DNA from: Streptomyces fradiae ATCC 10745 = DSM 40063
GTDB taxonomy: Bacteria > Actinomycetota > Actinomycetes > Streptomycetales > Streptomycetaceae
NCBI RefSeq assembly: GCF_008704425.1
Contig: NZ_CP023696.1
Location: forward strand, 2,590,501-2,654,500
Length of the DNA stretch: 64,000 nucleotides
Direction: 5' to 3'
Both the position numbers and the translations under genes were made by a program. Below the pieces are notes generated by a model, which had not been told where the DNA came from, ran no database searches, and was given only the letters and a program-made list of their open reading frames with translations. Below are positions 37,624-47,039 of the stretch, in pieces; position 1 is the stretch's first letter; each line of letters opens with the position of its first letter.

Positions 37624-39003
37624 TCAGCTGGCCTTGGCCTTCTCCGGCTGGGCGGCGGCCGGAGCCGGGGCCGGCTTGGCGGCCTCGTAGAACTCCTCGC
37701 GCGGCGACTCGATGGCGCCGAGCGAGACGACCTCGCGCTTGAGGAACATCGCGAGCGTCCAGTCCGCGAAGACGCGGATCTTGCGGTTCCAGGTCGGCAT
37801 GGCCATGCCGTGGTAGCCGCGGTGCATGTACCAGGCGAGGCGGCCCTTGAGCTTGATCCTCATCTTGCCCATGACGATCATCGCGACGCCCTTGTGCAGG
37901 CCGAGGCCCGCGACCGCGCCCTTGTTGGCGTGGCTGTACTCCTTCTGCGGGAAGCCCCGCATGCCGGAGAGGACGTTGTCGCCGAGGACCTTGGCCTGGC
38001 GCAGCGCGTGCTGGGCGTTCGGCGGGCACCAGGCGTTCTCGTTGCCGGCCTTGCGGCCCACGAGGTCCGGGACCTGGGCGTTGTCGCCCGCGGCCCAGAT
38101 GTAGTCGGTGCCGGAGACCTGGAGCGTCGGCTGGCAGTCGACGTGGCCGCGGGGGCCGAGCGGCAGGCCGAAGCGGGCCAGCGCCGGGTTCGGCTTCACA
38201 CCGGCGGTCCACACGATGGTGTTGGAGTCGACCTCCAGGCCGTTCTTGAGCACCACGTGGCCGTCGACGCAGGAGTCCATGGACGTGCTCAGGTAGACCT
38301 CGACGCCGCGGCCCTCGAGGTGCTCCTTGCCGTACGCGCCGAGCTTCGGGCCGACCTCGGGGAGGATCTTGTCGGCGGCGTCGACCAGGATGAAGCGCAT
38401 GTCCTCGCGGGACACGTTCTTGTAGTACTTGGCCGCGTCGCGGGCCATGTCCTCGACCTCGCCGATCGTCTCGGCACCGGCGAAGCCGCCGCCGACGAAG
38501 ACGAAGGTCAGCGCCTTGCGGCGGACCTCCTCGTCGGTGGTCGAGTCGGCCTTGTCCAGCTGCTCGAGCACGTGGTTGCGCAGGCCGATGGCCTCCTCGA
38601 TGCCCTTCATGCCGATGCCCTGCTCGGCGAGGCCGGGGATCGGGAAGGTGCGGGAGACCGCGCCGAGCGCGATCACCAGGTAGTCGAAGGGCAGCTCGTA
38701 CGCCTCGCCGACGAGCGGCGCGACGGTGGCGACCTTGCGGTCCTGGTCGATGGTGGTGACCCGACCGGTGAGGACCTCGGCCTTGGGCAGCACGCGTCGC
38801 AGCGGGACGACGACGTGCCGCGGCGAGATGCTGCCGGCGGCGGCTTCGGGGAGGAACGGCTGGTACGTCATGTACGAGCGCGGGTCGACGACCGTGACGG
38901 TCGCCTCGCCGTAGCGCATCTTCTTCAGAATGCGTCGAGCTGCGTACAGGCCTACGTACCCACCGCCTACTACGAGGATCCTGGGACGCTCCGTGGTGCT
39001 CAT
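37624..39003 (-). CDS. ndh: Type II NADH dehydrogenase (NAD(P)/FAD-dependent oxidoreductase)
   Basis: Passes electrons from NADH to menaquinone without pumping protons, at the inner face of the membrane. The 459-residue flavoprotein shows the FAD-binding VVGGGYVGLYAARR at the start, the NADH-binding FVFVGGGFAGAETIGEVEDM, and the second FAD motif TDYIWAAGDNAQVP, then a C-terminal amphipathic membrane-binding region. The start ATG 39003 has only a loose G-rich site upstream. In S. coelicolor, ndh is a target of the redox repressor Rex, stated from memory; Rex-like half-sites occur upstream here (39049, 39324-39342). Confidence 0.9.
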   Translation of the reverse strand: MSTTERPRILVVGGGYVGLYAARRILKKMRYGEATVTVVDPRSYMTYQPFLPEAAAGSISPRHVVVPLRRVLPKAEVLTGRVTTIDQDRKVATVAPLVGEAYELPFDYLVIALGAVSRTFPIPGLAEQGIGMKGIEEAIGLRNHVLEQLDKADSTTDEEVRRKALTFVFVGGGFAGAETIGEVEDMARDAAKYYKNVSREDMRFILVDAADKILPEVGPKLGAYGKEHLEGRGVEVYLSTSMDSCVDGHVVLKNGLEVDSNTIVWTAGVKPNPALARFGLPLGPRGHVDCQPTLQVSGTDYIWAAGDNAQVPDLVGRKAGNENAWCPPNAQHALRQAKVLGDNVLSGMRGFPQKEYSHANKGAVAGLGLHKGVAMIVMGKMRIKLKGRLAWYMHRGYHGMAMPTWNRKIRVFADWTLAMFLKREVVSLGAIESPREEFYEAAKPAPAPAAAQPEKAKAS

Positions 39004-39079
39004 GCCATCGAGTATCCACCCCCCGGACGGGGGTCGCTCGTGCGCCCCTTCACAAGCTTCCGACACACCTCTGCTACAC

Positions 39080-39325
39080 TGCGCCGCCCACGTGACGGAG
39101 GTCATGGCGCGGCACGGGAACCAGGGTGTAACGGAGGACGTTGTTCACTGCCGCCTCACCCCTTGTGAACTGGCCCGGAGAGCCTTTCGTCACGTTGGAC
39201 CACCGCCTTGGTTCACATGGCCGAAACGGTTCTGCGGTTTCGAAAGCCGGGGCGCGGCGGAGCCCTGGCAGGGCTCAGTAAGGGGCGCATCCCCGTGGGA
39301 GACCCTCATCAGGGCCTTTTTCCTT
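39080..39325 (+). ncRNA. Candidate structured small RNA
   Basis: A non-coding stretch upstream of ndh with several features of a transcript: a possible promoter (TTCACA at 39049, TACACT at 39074, 19-base spacing), a hairpin GAGCCCT-GGC-AGGGCTC at about 39259-39275, and a final CCCT-CATC-AGGG hairpin followed by CCTTTTTCC at about 39303-39322. The last looks like a U-tract terminator, rare in this DNA. I cannot match it to a known RNA family. A short reading frame covers it but has no ribosome site or domain. Confidence 0.25.
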
Positions 39326-39342
39326 GTGAAGAAGTTCACGAA
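39324..39342. promoter_or_regulatory. Rex-like operator
   Basis: TTGTGAAGAAGTTCACGAA matches the Rex consensus TTGTGAAnnnnTTCACAA except at one position. It lies 320 bp before ndh and 230 bp before the antitoxin gene. Single half-sites (TTCACA, GTTCAC, TTGTGAAC) occur at 39049, 39143 and 39163. Confidence 0.45.
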
Positions 39343-39546
39343 CCTTTTCCGACGCGCTGTCACCGGGCCGCCCGCACCCCGCCCGGACGCGCCGGAACCG
39401 CCTCGTCCGCCCGACTTGTCCGCCCCTGCCGGGCCACGGGGGGCGGTCCGGACGCCTTGCGGACACCCGCACGCCGGGGCGGGGCAGCCCGGGCACAAGC
39501 CCGGGAACCCGAACGCGCACAAGTCGCCCCCGCTTACGGAGGGGCC

Positions 39547-39568
39547 GTGTACACGCAACTGCGTACAC
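39547..39568. promoter_or_regulatory. Operator of first toxin-antitoxin copy
   Basis: Inverted repeat GTGTAC...GTACAC within a 22-bp block (GTGTACACGCAA, then CTGCGTACAC), eight bases before the antitoxin ATG. The same block with four changes precedes the second copy at 40248-40269. The position fits autorepression by the antitoxin-toxin complex. Confidence 0.6.
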
Positions 39569-39575
39569 CGGCGCC

Positions 39576-39848
39576 ATGACGGAGCACACCGTGACCGTGC
39601 GGGAAGCCCGCGCCCACTTCGCCGACCACATCGACCAGGCCGAAGAAGGCGTTCCGACCGTCATCACGCGCAATGGCGCCCCGGTGGCGGCCGTGGTGCC
39701 GATCTCGGACTTCGAAGCGTTGGAGGAAGCGGCCGACGTGATGCCGGCACGCGAGGCCGAAGCGGTGCCGGCCGAGGGCGGCACCACCGTGACCATGGCG
39801 GAACTGCTCGCGGACCCGTTCACCGAGCAGGACGGCGAGGCGGCGTGA
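39576..39848 (+). CDS. Phd/YefM-family antitoxin, copy 1
   Basis: A 90-residue antitoxin. The N-terminal DNA-binding part TVTVREARAHFADHIDQAEE and the ITRNGAPVAAVVPISDFEAL core are typical of the Phd/YefM family; the acidic C-terminus (AELLADPFTEQDGEAA) should wrap the toxin. It starts at ATG 39576, just after a palindromic operator. Copy 2 at 40277-40549 differs at about ten residues, including three P-to-L differences in the toxin-binding tail. Its cognate toxin gene is broken, so it may now only repress or neutralise the second toxin. G+C at wobble sites is lower than in neighbours, which suggests acquisition. Confidence 0.9.
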   Translation: MTEHTVTVREARAHFADHIDQAEEGVPTVITRNGAPVAAVVPISDFEALEEAADVMPAREAEAVPAEGGTTVTMAELLADPFTEQDGEAA

Positions 39849-40122
39849 AGTACGCCTTCCGCTTCACCACGGCGGCACGGCGGCACGGCGTCAGCTTCGG
39901 GTGATCAGCCGGCTCGATGCCATGCGCATCCTGACCGCGTTGACCGCACTCGGTGACGAGCCTTACCGCCAGGACGCCGACGTCGAGAAGCTCACCGGCC
40001 CGTCGGGCCTGTACCGGCTCCGGGTCGGAAGCTACCGGGTCGCCTACCAGATCGACGACGGAGAACTCGTCGTCCTCGTGGTCAAGGTGGGCGACCGGCG
40101 GGACGTCCATCGCAACCTGTGA
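39845..40122 (+). pseudogene. RelE/ParE toxin copy 1, broken by 8-bp duplication
   Basis: Starts at GTG 39845 overlapping the antitoxin stop (GTGA). It reads VKYAFRFTTAARRHGVSFG and stops, because CGGCACGG is present twice in tandem at 39873-39880 and 39881-39888. Removing one copy restores TTAARRQLRVISRLDAMRIL and the rest of an intact toxin ending VKVGDRRDVHRNL at 40122, matching copy 2. An internal GTG at 39901 could still give a 73-residue piece lacking the first strand and helix, probably inactive. Eight-base slippage could also revert, so phase variation is possible. Confidence 0.88.
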
Positions 40123-40247
40123 CATCCCGCCCGGTGCGGGCACTGCCTCATCGCGCCGGTGCGGCCCCGCTCGTCGCCGGGTCAGACGAGCGACCAGGCG
40201 ATCCCGTCGAGGATCGCCCACGAACGCAACTCGCGACAGACACCGAC

Positions 40248-40269
40248 GTGTACACGAACGCGCGTACAC
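40248..40269. promoter_or_regulatory. Operator of second toxin-antitoxin copy
   Basis: GTGTACACGAAC followed by GCGCGTACAC, the counterpart of 39547-39568, ending seven bases before the antitoxin ATG at 40277. Confidence 0.6.
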
Positions 40270-40276
40270 TTGCCTC

Positions 40277-40549
40277 ATGACTGAGAACACCGTGACCGTA
40301 CGGGAAGCCCGAGCCCACCTCGCCGACCACATCAACCGGGCCGAGGAAGGCGTTCCGACCGTCATCACGCGCAATGGCGCCCCGGTGGCGGCCGTGGTGC
40401 CGATCTCGGACTTCGAAGCGTTGGAGGAAGCGGCCGACGTGATGCTGGCACGCGAGGCCGAAGCGGTGCTGGCCGAGGGCGGCACCACCGTGACCATGGC
40501 GGAACTGCTGGCGGACCTGTTCACCGAGCAGGACGGCGAGGCGGCGTGA
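40277..40549 (+). CDS. Phd/YefM-family antitoxin, copy 2
   Basis: A 90-residue antitoxin nearly identical to copy 1, with TVTVREARAHLADHINRAEE as its DNA-binding part and LLADLFTEQDGEAA as its toxin-binding end. It starts at ATG 40277 right after the palindromic operator and overlaps the intact toxin gene by four bases (GTGA). This is the functional module of the pair. It would bind its operator alone or with toxin and be degraded under stress, freeing the toxin. Confidence 0.92.
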   Translation: MTENTVTVREARAHLADHINRAEEGVPTVITRNGAPVAAVVPISDFEALEEAADVMLAREAEAVLAEGGTTVTMAELLADLFTEQDGEAA

Positions 40550-40815
40550 AGTACGCCTTCCGGTTCACCACGGCGGCGCAGCGGCAACTCCGGACCATCA
40601 GCCGACCCGACGCCATGCGCATCCTGACCGCGCTGACCGCACTCGGTGACGACCCGTACCGCCAGGACGCCGACGTCAAGAAACTCACCGGCCCGTCCGG
40701 GCTCTACCGGCTGCGGGTCGGAAGCTACCGGATCGCTTATCAGATCAACGACGGCGAACTCCTCATCCTGGTCGTCAAGGTGGGCGACCGGCGGGACGTC
40801 TACCGCAACCTGTGA
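40546..40815 (+). CDS. RelE/ParE-superfamily toxin, copy 2 (intact)
   Basis: An 89-residue toxin of the RelE/ParE superfamily, most like RelE mRNA interferases: KYAFRFTTAAQRQLRTISRP at the N-terminus, then LTGPSGLYRLRVGSYRIAYQ, and the C-terminal LLILVVKVGDRRDVYRNL with the R...Y/R residues used by RelE for ribosome-dependent mRNA cleavage. GTG 40546 overlaps the antitoxin stop. ParE-type gyrase inhibition cannot be excluded by reading. The broken relative at 39845-40122 lacks one reading frame. Confidence 0.92.
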   Translation: MKYAFRFTTAAQRQLRTISRPDAMRILTALTALGDDPYRQDADVKKLTGPSGLYRLRVGSYRIAYQINDGELLILVVKVGDRRDVYRNL

Positions 40816-40852
40816 CGTCCCGCCCGGCCCCCATATCGCCGGGCACCGCCCC

Positions 40853-41779
40853 TCAACGTGCCTCGCTCGCCGCGTAATGAGCGATGCCGTCGAGGATGTC
40901 GTGTTCGCTGACCACGACCTCCTTCGCGCCCACGTGGGCCATGATCTCCTGGAGGACCAGGGCTCCGGCGATGATGACGTCGACCCGGCCCGGGTGGATC
41001 ACCGGGATCGCGGCGCGCTCGTCGTGGGTCATGGACCGCAGCGCCTCCGCCACCTCGACGACCCGCTCGTAGGGGATGCGGGAGCGGTGGATCGCCGCCG
41101 AGTCGTACTCCTCCAGCCCCAGGGCGATGGCGGCGACCGTCGTGACGGAGCCGGCCAGGCCGACGAGGGTGCGGGCGTCCCGCAGGGGGACGGTCTCCTC
41201 GGCCAGCGCGATGGCCGCGCGGACGTCGGCGCGGACGGCGGCGGCCTCGGCCTCGCCCGGCGGGTCGGTGCGCACATGGCGCTCGGTCAGCCGTACGCAG
41301 CCGATGTCCACCGACCGGGCCGCCTCGACGTGCTCGGTGCCCACGACGAACTCGGTCGAGCCGCCGCCGATGTCCACCACCAGGTACTCGTCGGTGCCCT
41401 CCAGCTCGCGGGTGGCGCCGGTGAAGGAGAACTCCGCCTCCTGACCGCCGGTGATGACCTCCGGTTCGACGCCCAGGATGTCCAGGACGCCCCGGACGAA
41501 GTCGTCCCGGTTCTCGGCGTCGCGGGACGCGGACGTCGCCACGAAGCGGACCCGCTCGGCGCCCAGCTCGCGGATGACGGCGGCGTACTCGCGGCACGCC
41601 GCGAACGTGCGCTCCAGCGCCTCCGGGGCGAGCCGCCCCGTGCGGTCCACGCCCTGGCCGAGGCGGACGATCGTCATCCGCCGGTCCAGGTCGACGAGGG
41701 TGCCCGCGACGGGGTCCGCGTCCGCCACGAGGAGGCGGATGGAGTTCGTACCGCAGTCGACGGCGGCGACACGGGTCAT
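40853..41779 (-). CDS. ppx: Ppx/GppA phosphatase family (exopolyphosphatase)
   Basis: Hydrolyses polyphosphate from the ends and/or pppGpp. The 308-residue protein is the short actinobacterial form, with only the two ASKHA lobes: phosphate-1 loop VDCGTNSIRLLVAD at the N-terminus, ATSASRDAENRDDF, and phosphate-2 loop VVDIGGGSTEFV, ending in SEHDILDGIAHYAASEAR. ATG 41779 overlaps the DUF501 stop by four bases (ATGA), so the two are translationally coupled. It belongs to the conserved actinobacterial row eno-divIC-DUF501-ppx. Confidence 0.93.
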   Translation of the reverse strand: MTRVAAVDCGTNSIRLLVADADPVAGTLVDLDRRMTIVRLGQGVDRTGRLAPEALERTFAACREYAAVIRELGAERVRFVATSASRDAENRDDFVRGVLDILGVEPEVITGGQEAEFSFTGATRELEGTDEYLVVDIGGGSTEFVVGTEHVEAARSVDIGCVRLTERHVRTDPPGEAEAAAVRADVRAAIALAEETVPLRDARTLVGLAGSVTTVAAIALGLEEYDSAAIHRSRIPYERVVEVAEALRSMTHDERAAIPVIHPGRVDVIIAGALVLQEIMAHVGAKEVVVSEHDILDGIAHYAASEAR

Positions 41780-42327
41780 CGGGCGTCCTCCTCCCGCTGC
41801 GCGCACGCGCCGCTCCCGGCGCTCACGCAGGGGCCCTTCGCCCACCACTCGGGGAGCATCGCCAGCGCCTCGTCGCCCAGCGGGTTCACGCCGGGACCGG
41901 CGACCAGGGAGTGGGCGACCAGCACGTGGAGGCACTTCACGCGGTCGGGCATCCCGCCGGCGCTGGGGAACCCGGCGAGGACCTCGATGGCGTCGCGGCG
42001 GGCGATGTAGTCCTCGTGCGCGGCCCGGTAGGCGGCGGCCAGCTCCGGGTCGGCGGCGAGGCGCTCGGTCATCTCCTTCATGACGCCGTTCGCCTCCAGC
42101 GTGCCGATCGCGGAGTTCGCGCGGGGGCACGTCAGGTAGTACGTCGTCGGGAAGGGCGTGCCGTCGGGGAGCCGGGGCGCGGTCTCCACCACGTCCGGCC
42201 GGCCGCACGGGCAGCGGTGCGCGATGGCCCGCAGGCCGCGCGGCGGGCGGCCGAGCTGTTCCTGGAATGCCTCGACGTCGGCCTGGGTCGGCTCGGTGCG
42301 TTCGGTCTGCGGAGGGGGCGTCTGCAT
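41776..42327 (-). CDS. DUF501 domain protein
   Basis: A 183-residue cytoplasmic protein of the actinobacterial DUF501 family, with GRPPRGLRAIAHRCPCGRPD near residue 32, PDGTPFPTTYYLTCPRANSA and ANGVMKEMTERLAADPELAA. The cysteines (HRCPCG, LTCPR) could bind metal. Its function is not established, but it is nearly always found between divIC and ppx. It starts at ATG 42327, 85 bp after divIC. Confidence 0.9.
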   Translation of the reverse strand: MQTPPPQTERTEPTQADVEAFQEQLGRPPRGLRAIAHRCPCGRPDVVETAPRLPDGTPFPTTYYLTCPRANSAIGTLEANGVMKEMTERLAADPELAAAYRAAHEDYIARRDAIEVLAGFPSAGGMPDRVKCLHVLVAHSLVAGPGVNPLGDEALAMLPEWWAKGPCVSAGSGACAQREEDAR

Positions 42328-42412
42328 GCCTGCCTTGATCCTGCTCGGTCCTGGTGGGGCGGTCGGGGCGGAGCCGCGGGGCCTCGGGGGCCGCCGCGGG
42401 TCACCGGTCGTT

Positions 42413-42901
42413 CTACGGGTCCTGCCGGCCGGCGCGGGTGCGGTCGGCGCGGTCGACGCCGTCCCAGACGTCGGAGTACCAGGGGCTGCCGGTGCCGCCC
42501 TGGTCGGTGCGCCGGGACCGCGCCGCGTCCGGGTCGTTCATGGTGTAGGCCGTCTCGCCGGGCAGCACGTAGTGGAGGTGCTGGCGGGCGAGCCGCCTGA
42601 CGTAGGCGTCGTCCTGGAGTCGGGCCTTCTCGTCGCGCAACCTCTCGACGCGGGCGGCGGCCTGCTCGGCGAGGCGCTCCTGCTCGGCGATCTCGCCGCG
42701 CTGCGACACGTACTGCCGCATCGGGTAGGCGAGGGCGACGACCATGGTGCAGACGACGAGGGCGAGGAACGCGGCCCGGCCGGTGAGGCGGGAGCGGCGC
42801 GCCTGGCGGCGGCTCTGGGAGCGGTAGACGCGCGCGGCGGTCTGCTCGCCGAGCAGCCGCAGCCTCGTCGCGGTCGAGAACCGGTCCCGGTCCTGGCCCA
42901 T
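42413..42901 (-). CDS. divIC: Septum formation initiator DivIC/FtsB
   Basis: A 162-residue bitopic membrane protein of the divisome. A basic cytoplasmic head (residues 1-45) is followed by one membrane helix (AAFLALVVCTMVVALAYPM), an extracytoplasmic coiled coil (EIAEQERLAEQAAARVERLR) and a short C-terminal domain (VRRLARQHLHYVLPGETAYT). It pairs with FtsL and FtsQ in septation; in Streptomyces it is needed for sporulation septa. ATG 42901 follows GGAGGGG. The end is a disordered tail. The gene lies downstream of eno, separated by a hairpin. Confidence 0.92.
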   Translation of the reverse strand: MGQDRDRFSTATRLRLLGEQTAARVYRSQSRRQARRSRLTGRAAFLALVVCTMVVALAYPMRQYVSQRGEIAEQERLAEQAAARVERLRDEKARLQDDAYVRRLARQHLHYVLPGETAYTMNDPDAARSRRTDQGGTGSPWYSDVWDGVDRADRTRAGRQDP

Positions 42902-42924
42902 CGGTGCGCCCCTCCTCACGTACG

Positions 42925-42963
42925 ACGTCCCCGGACACGGTACGGGACCGTGGCCGGGGACGT
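42925..42963 (-). terminator. Hairpin between eno and divIC
   Basis: Long stem ACGTCCCCGG-A-CACGGT / ACCGTG-G-CCGGGGACGT with loop ACGGG, between the eno stop (43001) and the divIC start (42901). It ends or attenuates eno transcription before divIC. Confidence 0.75.
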
Positions 42964-43000
42964 ACGCAACCGGGGCGACGGGACGTCAGTCCCGCCCGGC

Positions 43001-44645
<1,645 letters not shown>

Positions 44646-44690
44646 GGCCCCGGGCCGTCGCGTACGGGGGATGCGCGACGGCCCGGGGCC
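44646..44690 (-). terminator. Very strong terminator of rpf gene
   Basis: Perfect 17-bp stem GGCCCCGGGCCGTCGCG / CGCGACGGCCCGGGGCC with an 11-base loop, about 50 bp beyond the rpf stop at 44743. Confidence 0.85.
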
Positions 44691-44742
44691 GGACCGCGGA
44701 GGCGCCCCGGACCGGTCTCCCGGCCGCGGGGCGCGCCTGAGG

Positions 44743-45658
<916 letters not shown>

Positions 45659-45843
45659 TTACCGGTCGAACGGGGCCCGCGTTGGCGAGCGGTATCGACG
45701 GTACGCACAGACCCGCGCGGAGATCAAAGTCAGACATCCCGGTCAATCCGCCCCTACGAGCCTCCCTCGTGAGGGTGTTTGCGCAGGTAGGGGCGGAAGC
45801 GGACCGATCGGGCGGCGTGAGGGCGCGAGTTGGAGTGAAGAGA

Positions 45844-45858
45844 CTCTTGTCTCACTTC
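45844..45858 (-). promoter_or_regulatory. Second copy of shared upstream motif
   Basis: GAAGTGAGACAAGAG on the minus strand, followed by TCTCTTCAC so that GAGAC-AAGA-GTCTC forms a small inverted repeat. It lies about 190 bp before the riboswitch and just after the next rpf-like gene. It matches 161-175 at 14 of 15 bases. Confidence 0.3.
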
Positions 45859-45883
45859 GAGGAAACGGACATTCAGCCCGTAA

Positions 45884-46942
45884 CTACCCCTGATTCGCGC
45901 CCAGCTCCAGGCTCTGGCCAGGGCGGATGAGGTCGGGGTCGCTTCCGACGGTGCCGCGGTTCGACTCGTAGAGCGCCGGCCAGCCGCCGGGGACCTCGTG
46001 GGTGTCGGCGATGGACCAGAGGTTGTCGCCGGGCTGGACGGTGTACGTGCCGTCGGGGGCCAGGCCCTCGCCCGTACGTGCCGTTCCGTCACCACGTGAG
46101 GGGTGTCCACCGGTTTCGCGCGGCTCGGCCGGAACACCGGTTTCGCCCGACTCGCCGGATCCGCCCGGTACGGCCGGGGCGGCGCCGGCCTCCTCCTTGG
46201 CCGGCTCGCCGCGGTGCTTGCCGGTGCCGGGCGCGGGGGTGCCCGCGCCGTTCCCGGCCGCCGGCGCCTCGCCGGGGGCGGCGGGGCCGGTGGCGGGGCC
46301 GCCGGGAGCGGTCGGGCCGGCCGTCGCGTCGGGGGCGGCCGGGCCGCCGGACTCCGCCGGGTCCGCGCCCGGCTCCGCGGAGCCCTCGGCGCCCTCCGTG
46401 CCCGCGGGGGCCTCCTCCGGCGCGGCGGGCGCCCCTTCGCCGGCCTCCCCGCCGGTCTCCGCGTCGGCCCCCTTGCCGGTCTCCTTGCCCTTGCCCTTCT
46501 CCGCTCCGGTGCTCTCGGAGGGCTGGGGCACGGCGGTCGGGTCGGACTCGACCGGGGCCGAGCCCTCGTCGCCGCCGAGTCCCGCGATCGGGGCGCAGGT
46601 CTCCCACGCGGCGGAGCCCTGGGCGGCGTAGACCTTCTCCGCGACCGCGATCTGCTGGGAGCGGCTGGCGAGGTCGGCGCGCGGCGCGTACGCCGTGCCG
46701 CCGTACGCCTGCCAGGTCTCCTGGGAGAGCTGGAGGCCGCCGTAGTACCCGTTGCCGAGGTCGGCGCTCCACATGCCGCCGGTCTCGCACTCGGCGACCC
46801 GGTCCCACGTGGGGGCGTCGGCGGCGGACGCGGTGCCCGCGCCGAGCAGCGGCAGGGCGATCGCTGATCCGGTCACGCCCGCGGCGACGACGAGGGCGGG
46901 TGCTTGACGGGGTCGACGGTGTCGTCCGTTACCGGAGCGCAT
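45884..46942 (-). CDS. Rpf-domain muralytic enzyme with long linker and LysM
   Basis: A secreted 352-residue relative of the preceding enzyme. The signal peptide covers about 1-40 (LVVAAGVTGSAIALPLLGAG), the Rpf domain about 42-120 (VAECETGGMWSADLGNGYYG, GGLQLSQETWQAYGGTAYAP), and the LysM the last 55 residues (YTVQPGDNLWSIADTHEVPG, IRPGQSLELG). Between them lies a 170-residue linker of glycine, alanine, proline and glutamate, probably spanning the wall. ATG 46942 has AAAGG ten bases upstream. Unlike its neighbour it has no riboswitch in its 97-bp leader, so the two paralogues are controlled differently. Confidence 0.9.
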   Translation of the reverse strand: MRSGNGRHRRPRQAPALVVAAGVTGSAIALPLLGAGTASAADAPTWDRVAECETGGMWSADLGNGYYGGLQLSQETWQAYGGTAYAPRADLASRSQQIAVAEKVYAAQGSAAWETCAPIAGLGGDEGSAPVESDPTAVPQPSESTGAEKGKGKETGKGADAETGGEAGEGAPAAPEEAPAGTEGAEGSAEPGADPAESGGPAAPDATAGPTAPGGPATGPAAPGEAPAAGNGAGTPAPGTGKHRGEPAKEEAGAAPAVPGGSGESGETGVPAEPRETGGHPSRGDGTARTGEGLAPDGTYTVQPGDNLWSIADTHEVPGGWPALYESNRGTVGSDPDLIRPGQSLELGANQG

Positions 46943-47039
46943 GCGGTGGACCTTTCGCGTGACTGCTGCTGAGGTGACGGTGAACGTAGCGGCATTCGAA
47001 CGTCAGTCACAAGTCGATGCAGCGGGGATAACGCGAACA

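Larger units (their letters stand above)
39547..40825. repeat. Tandem duplication of a toxin-antitoxin module
   Basis: The block from operator to toxin end (39547-40132) is repeated at 40248-40825, offset by about 700 bp. The middle of the antitoxin gene is nearly identical over roughly 100 bp, while ends and the 115-bp spacer are more diverged. It sits between ndh and ppx, which I remember as neighbours in S. coelicolor, so the whole block looks inserted. Confidence 0.8.

Noticed and set aside
35201..39019. A minus-strand open frame of about 1270 codons joining the ndh region to the Cfa-like gene
   Set aside because: Only the Cfa-like part (from 36544) has family motifs and a ribosome site. 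The upstream part runs through repeats and out of frame with ndh.
36598..39168. Plus-strand frame of 856 codons opposite ndh
   Set aside because: It is Arg/Gly/Ala low complexity through repeats, then antisense of ndh. No start signal or domain.
38930..39904. Plus-strand frame of 324 codons across the ndh upstream region
   Set aside because: It begins antisense to ndh, crosses a terminator-like hairpin and the antitoxin gene in the wrong frame, and shows no domain.
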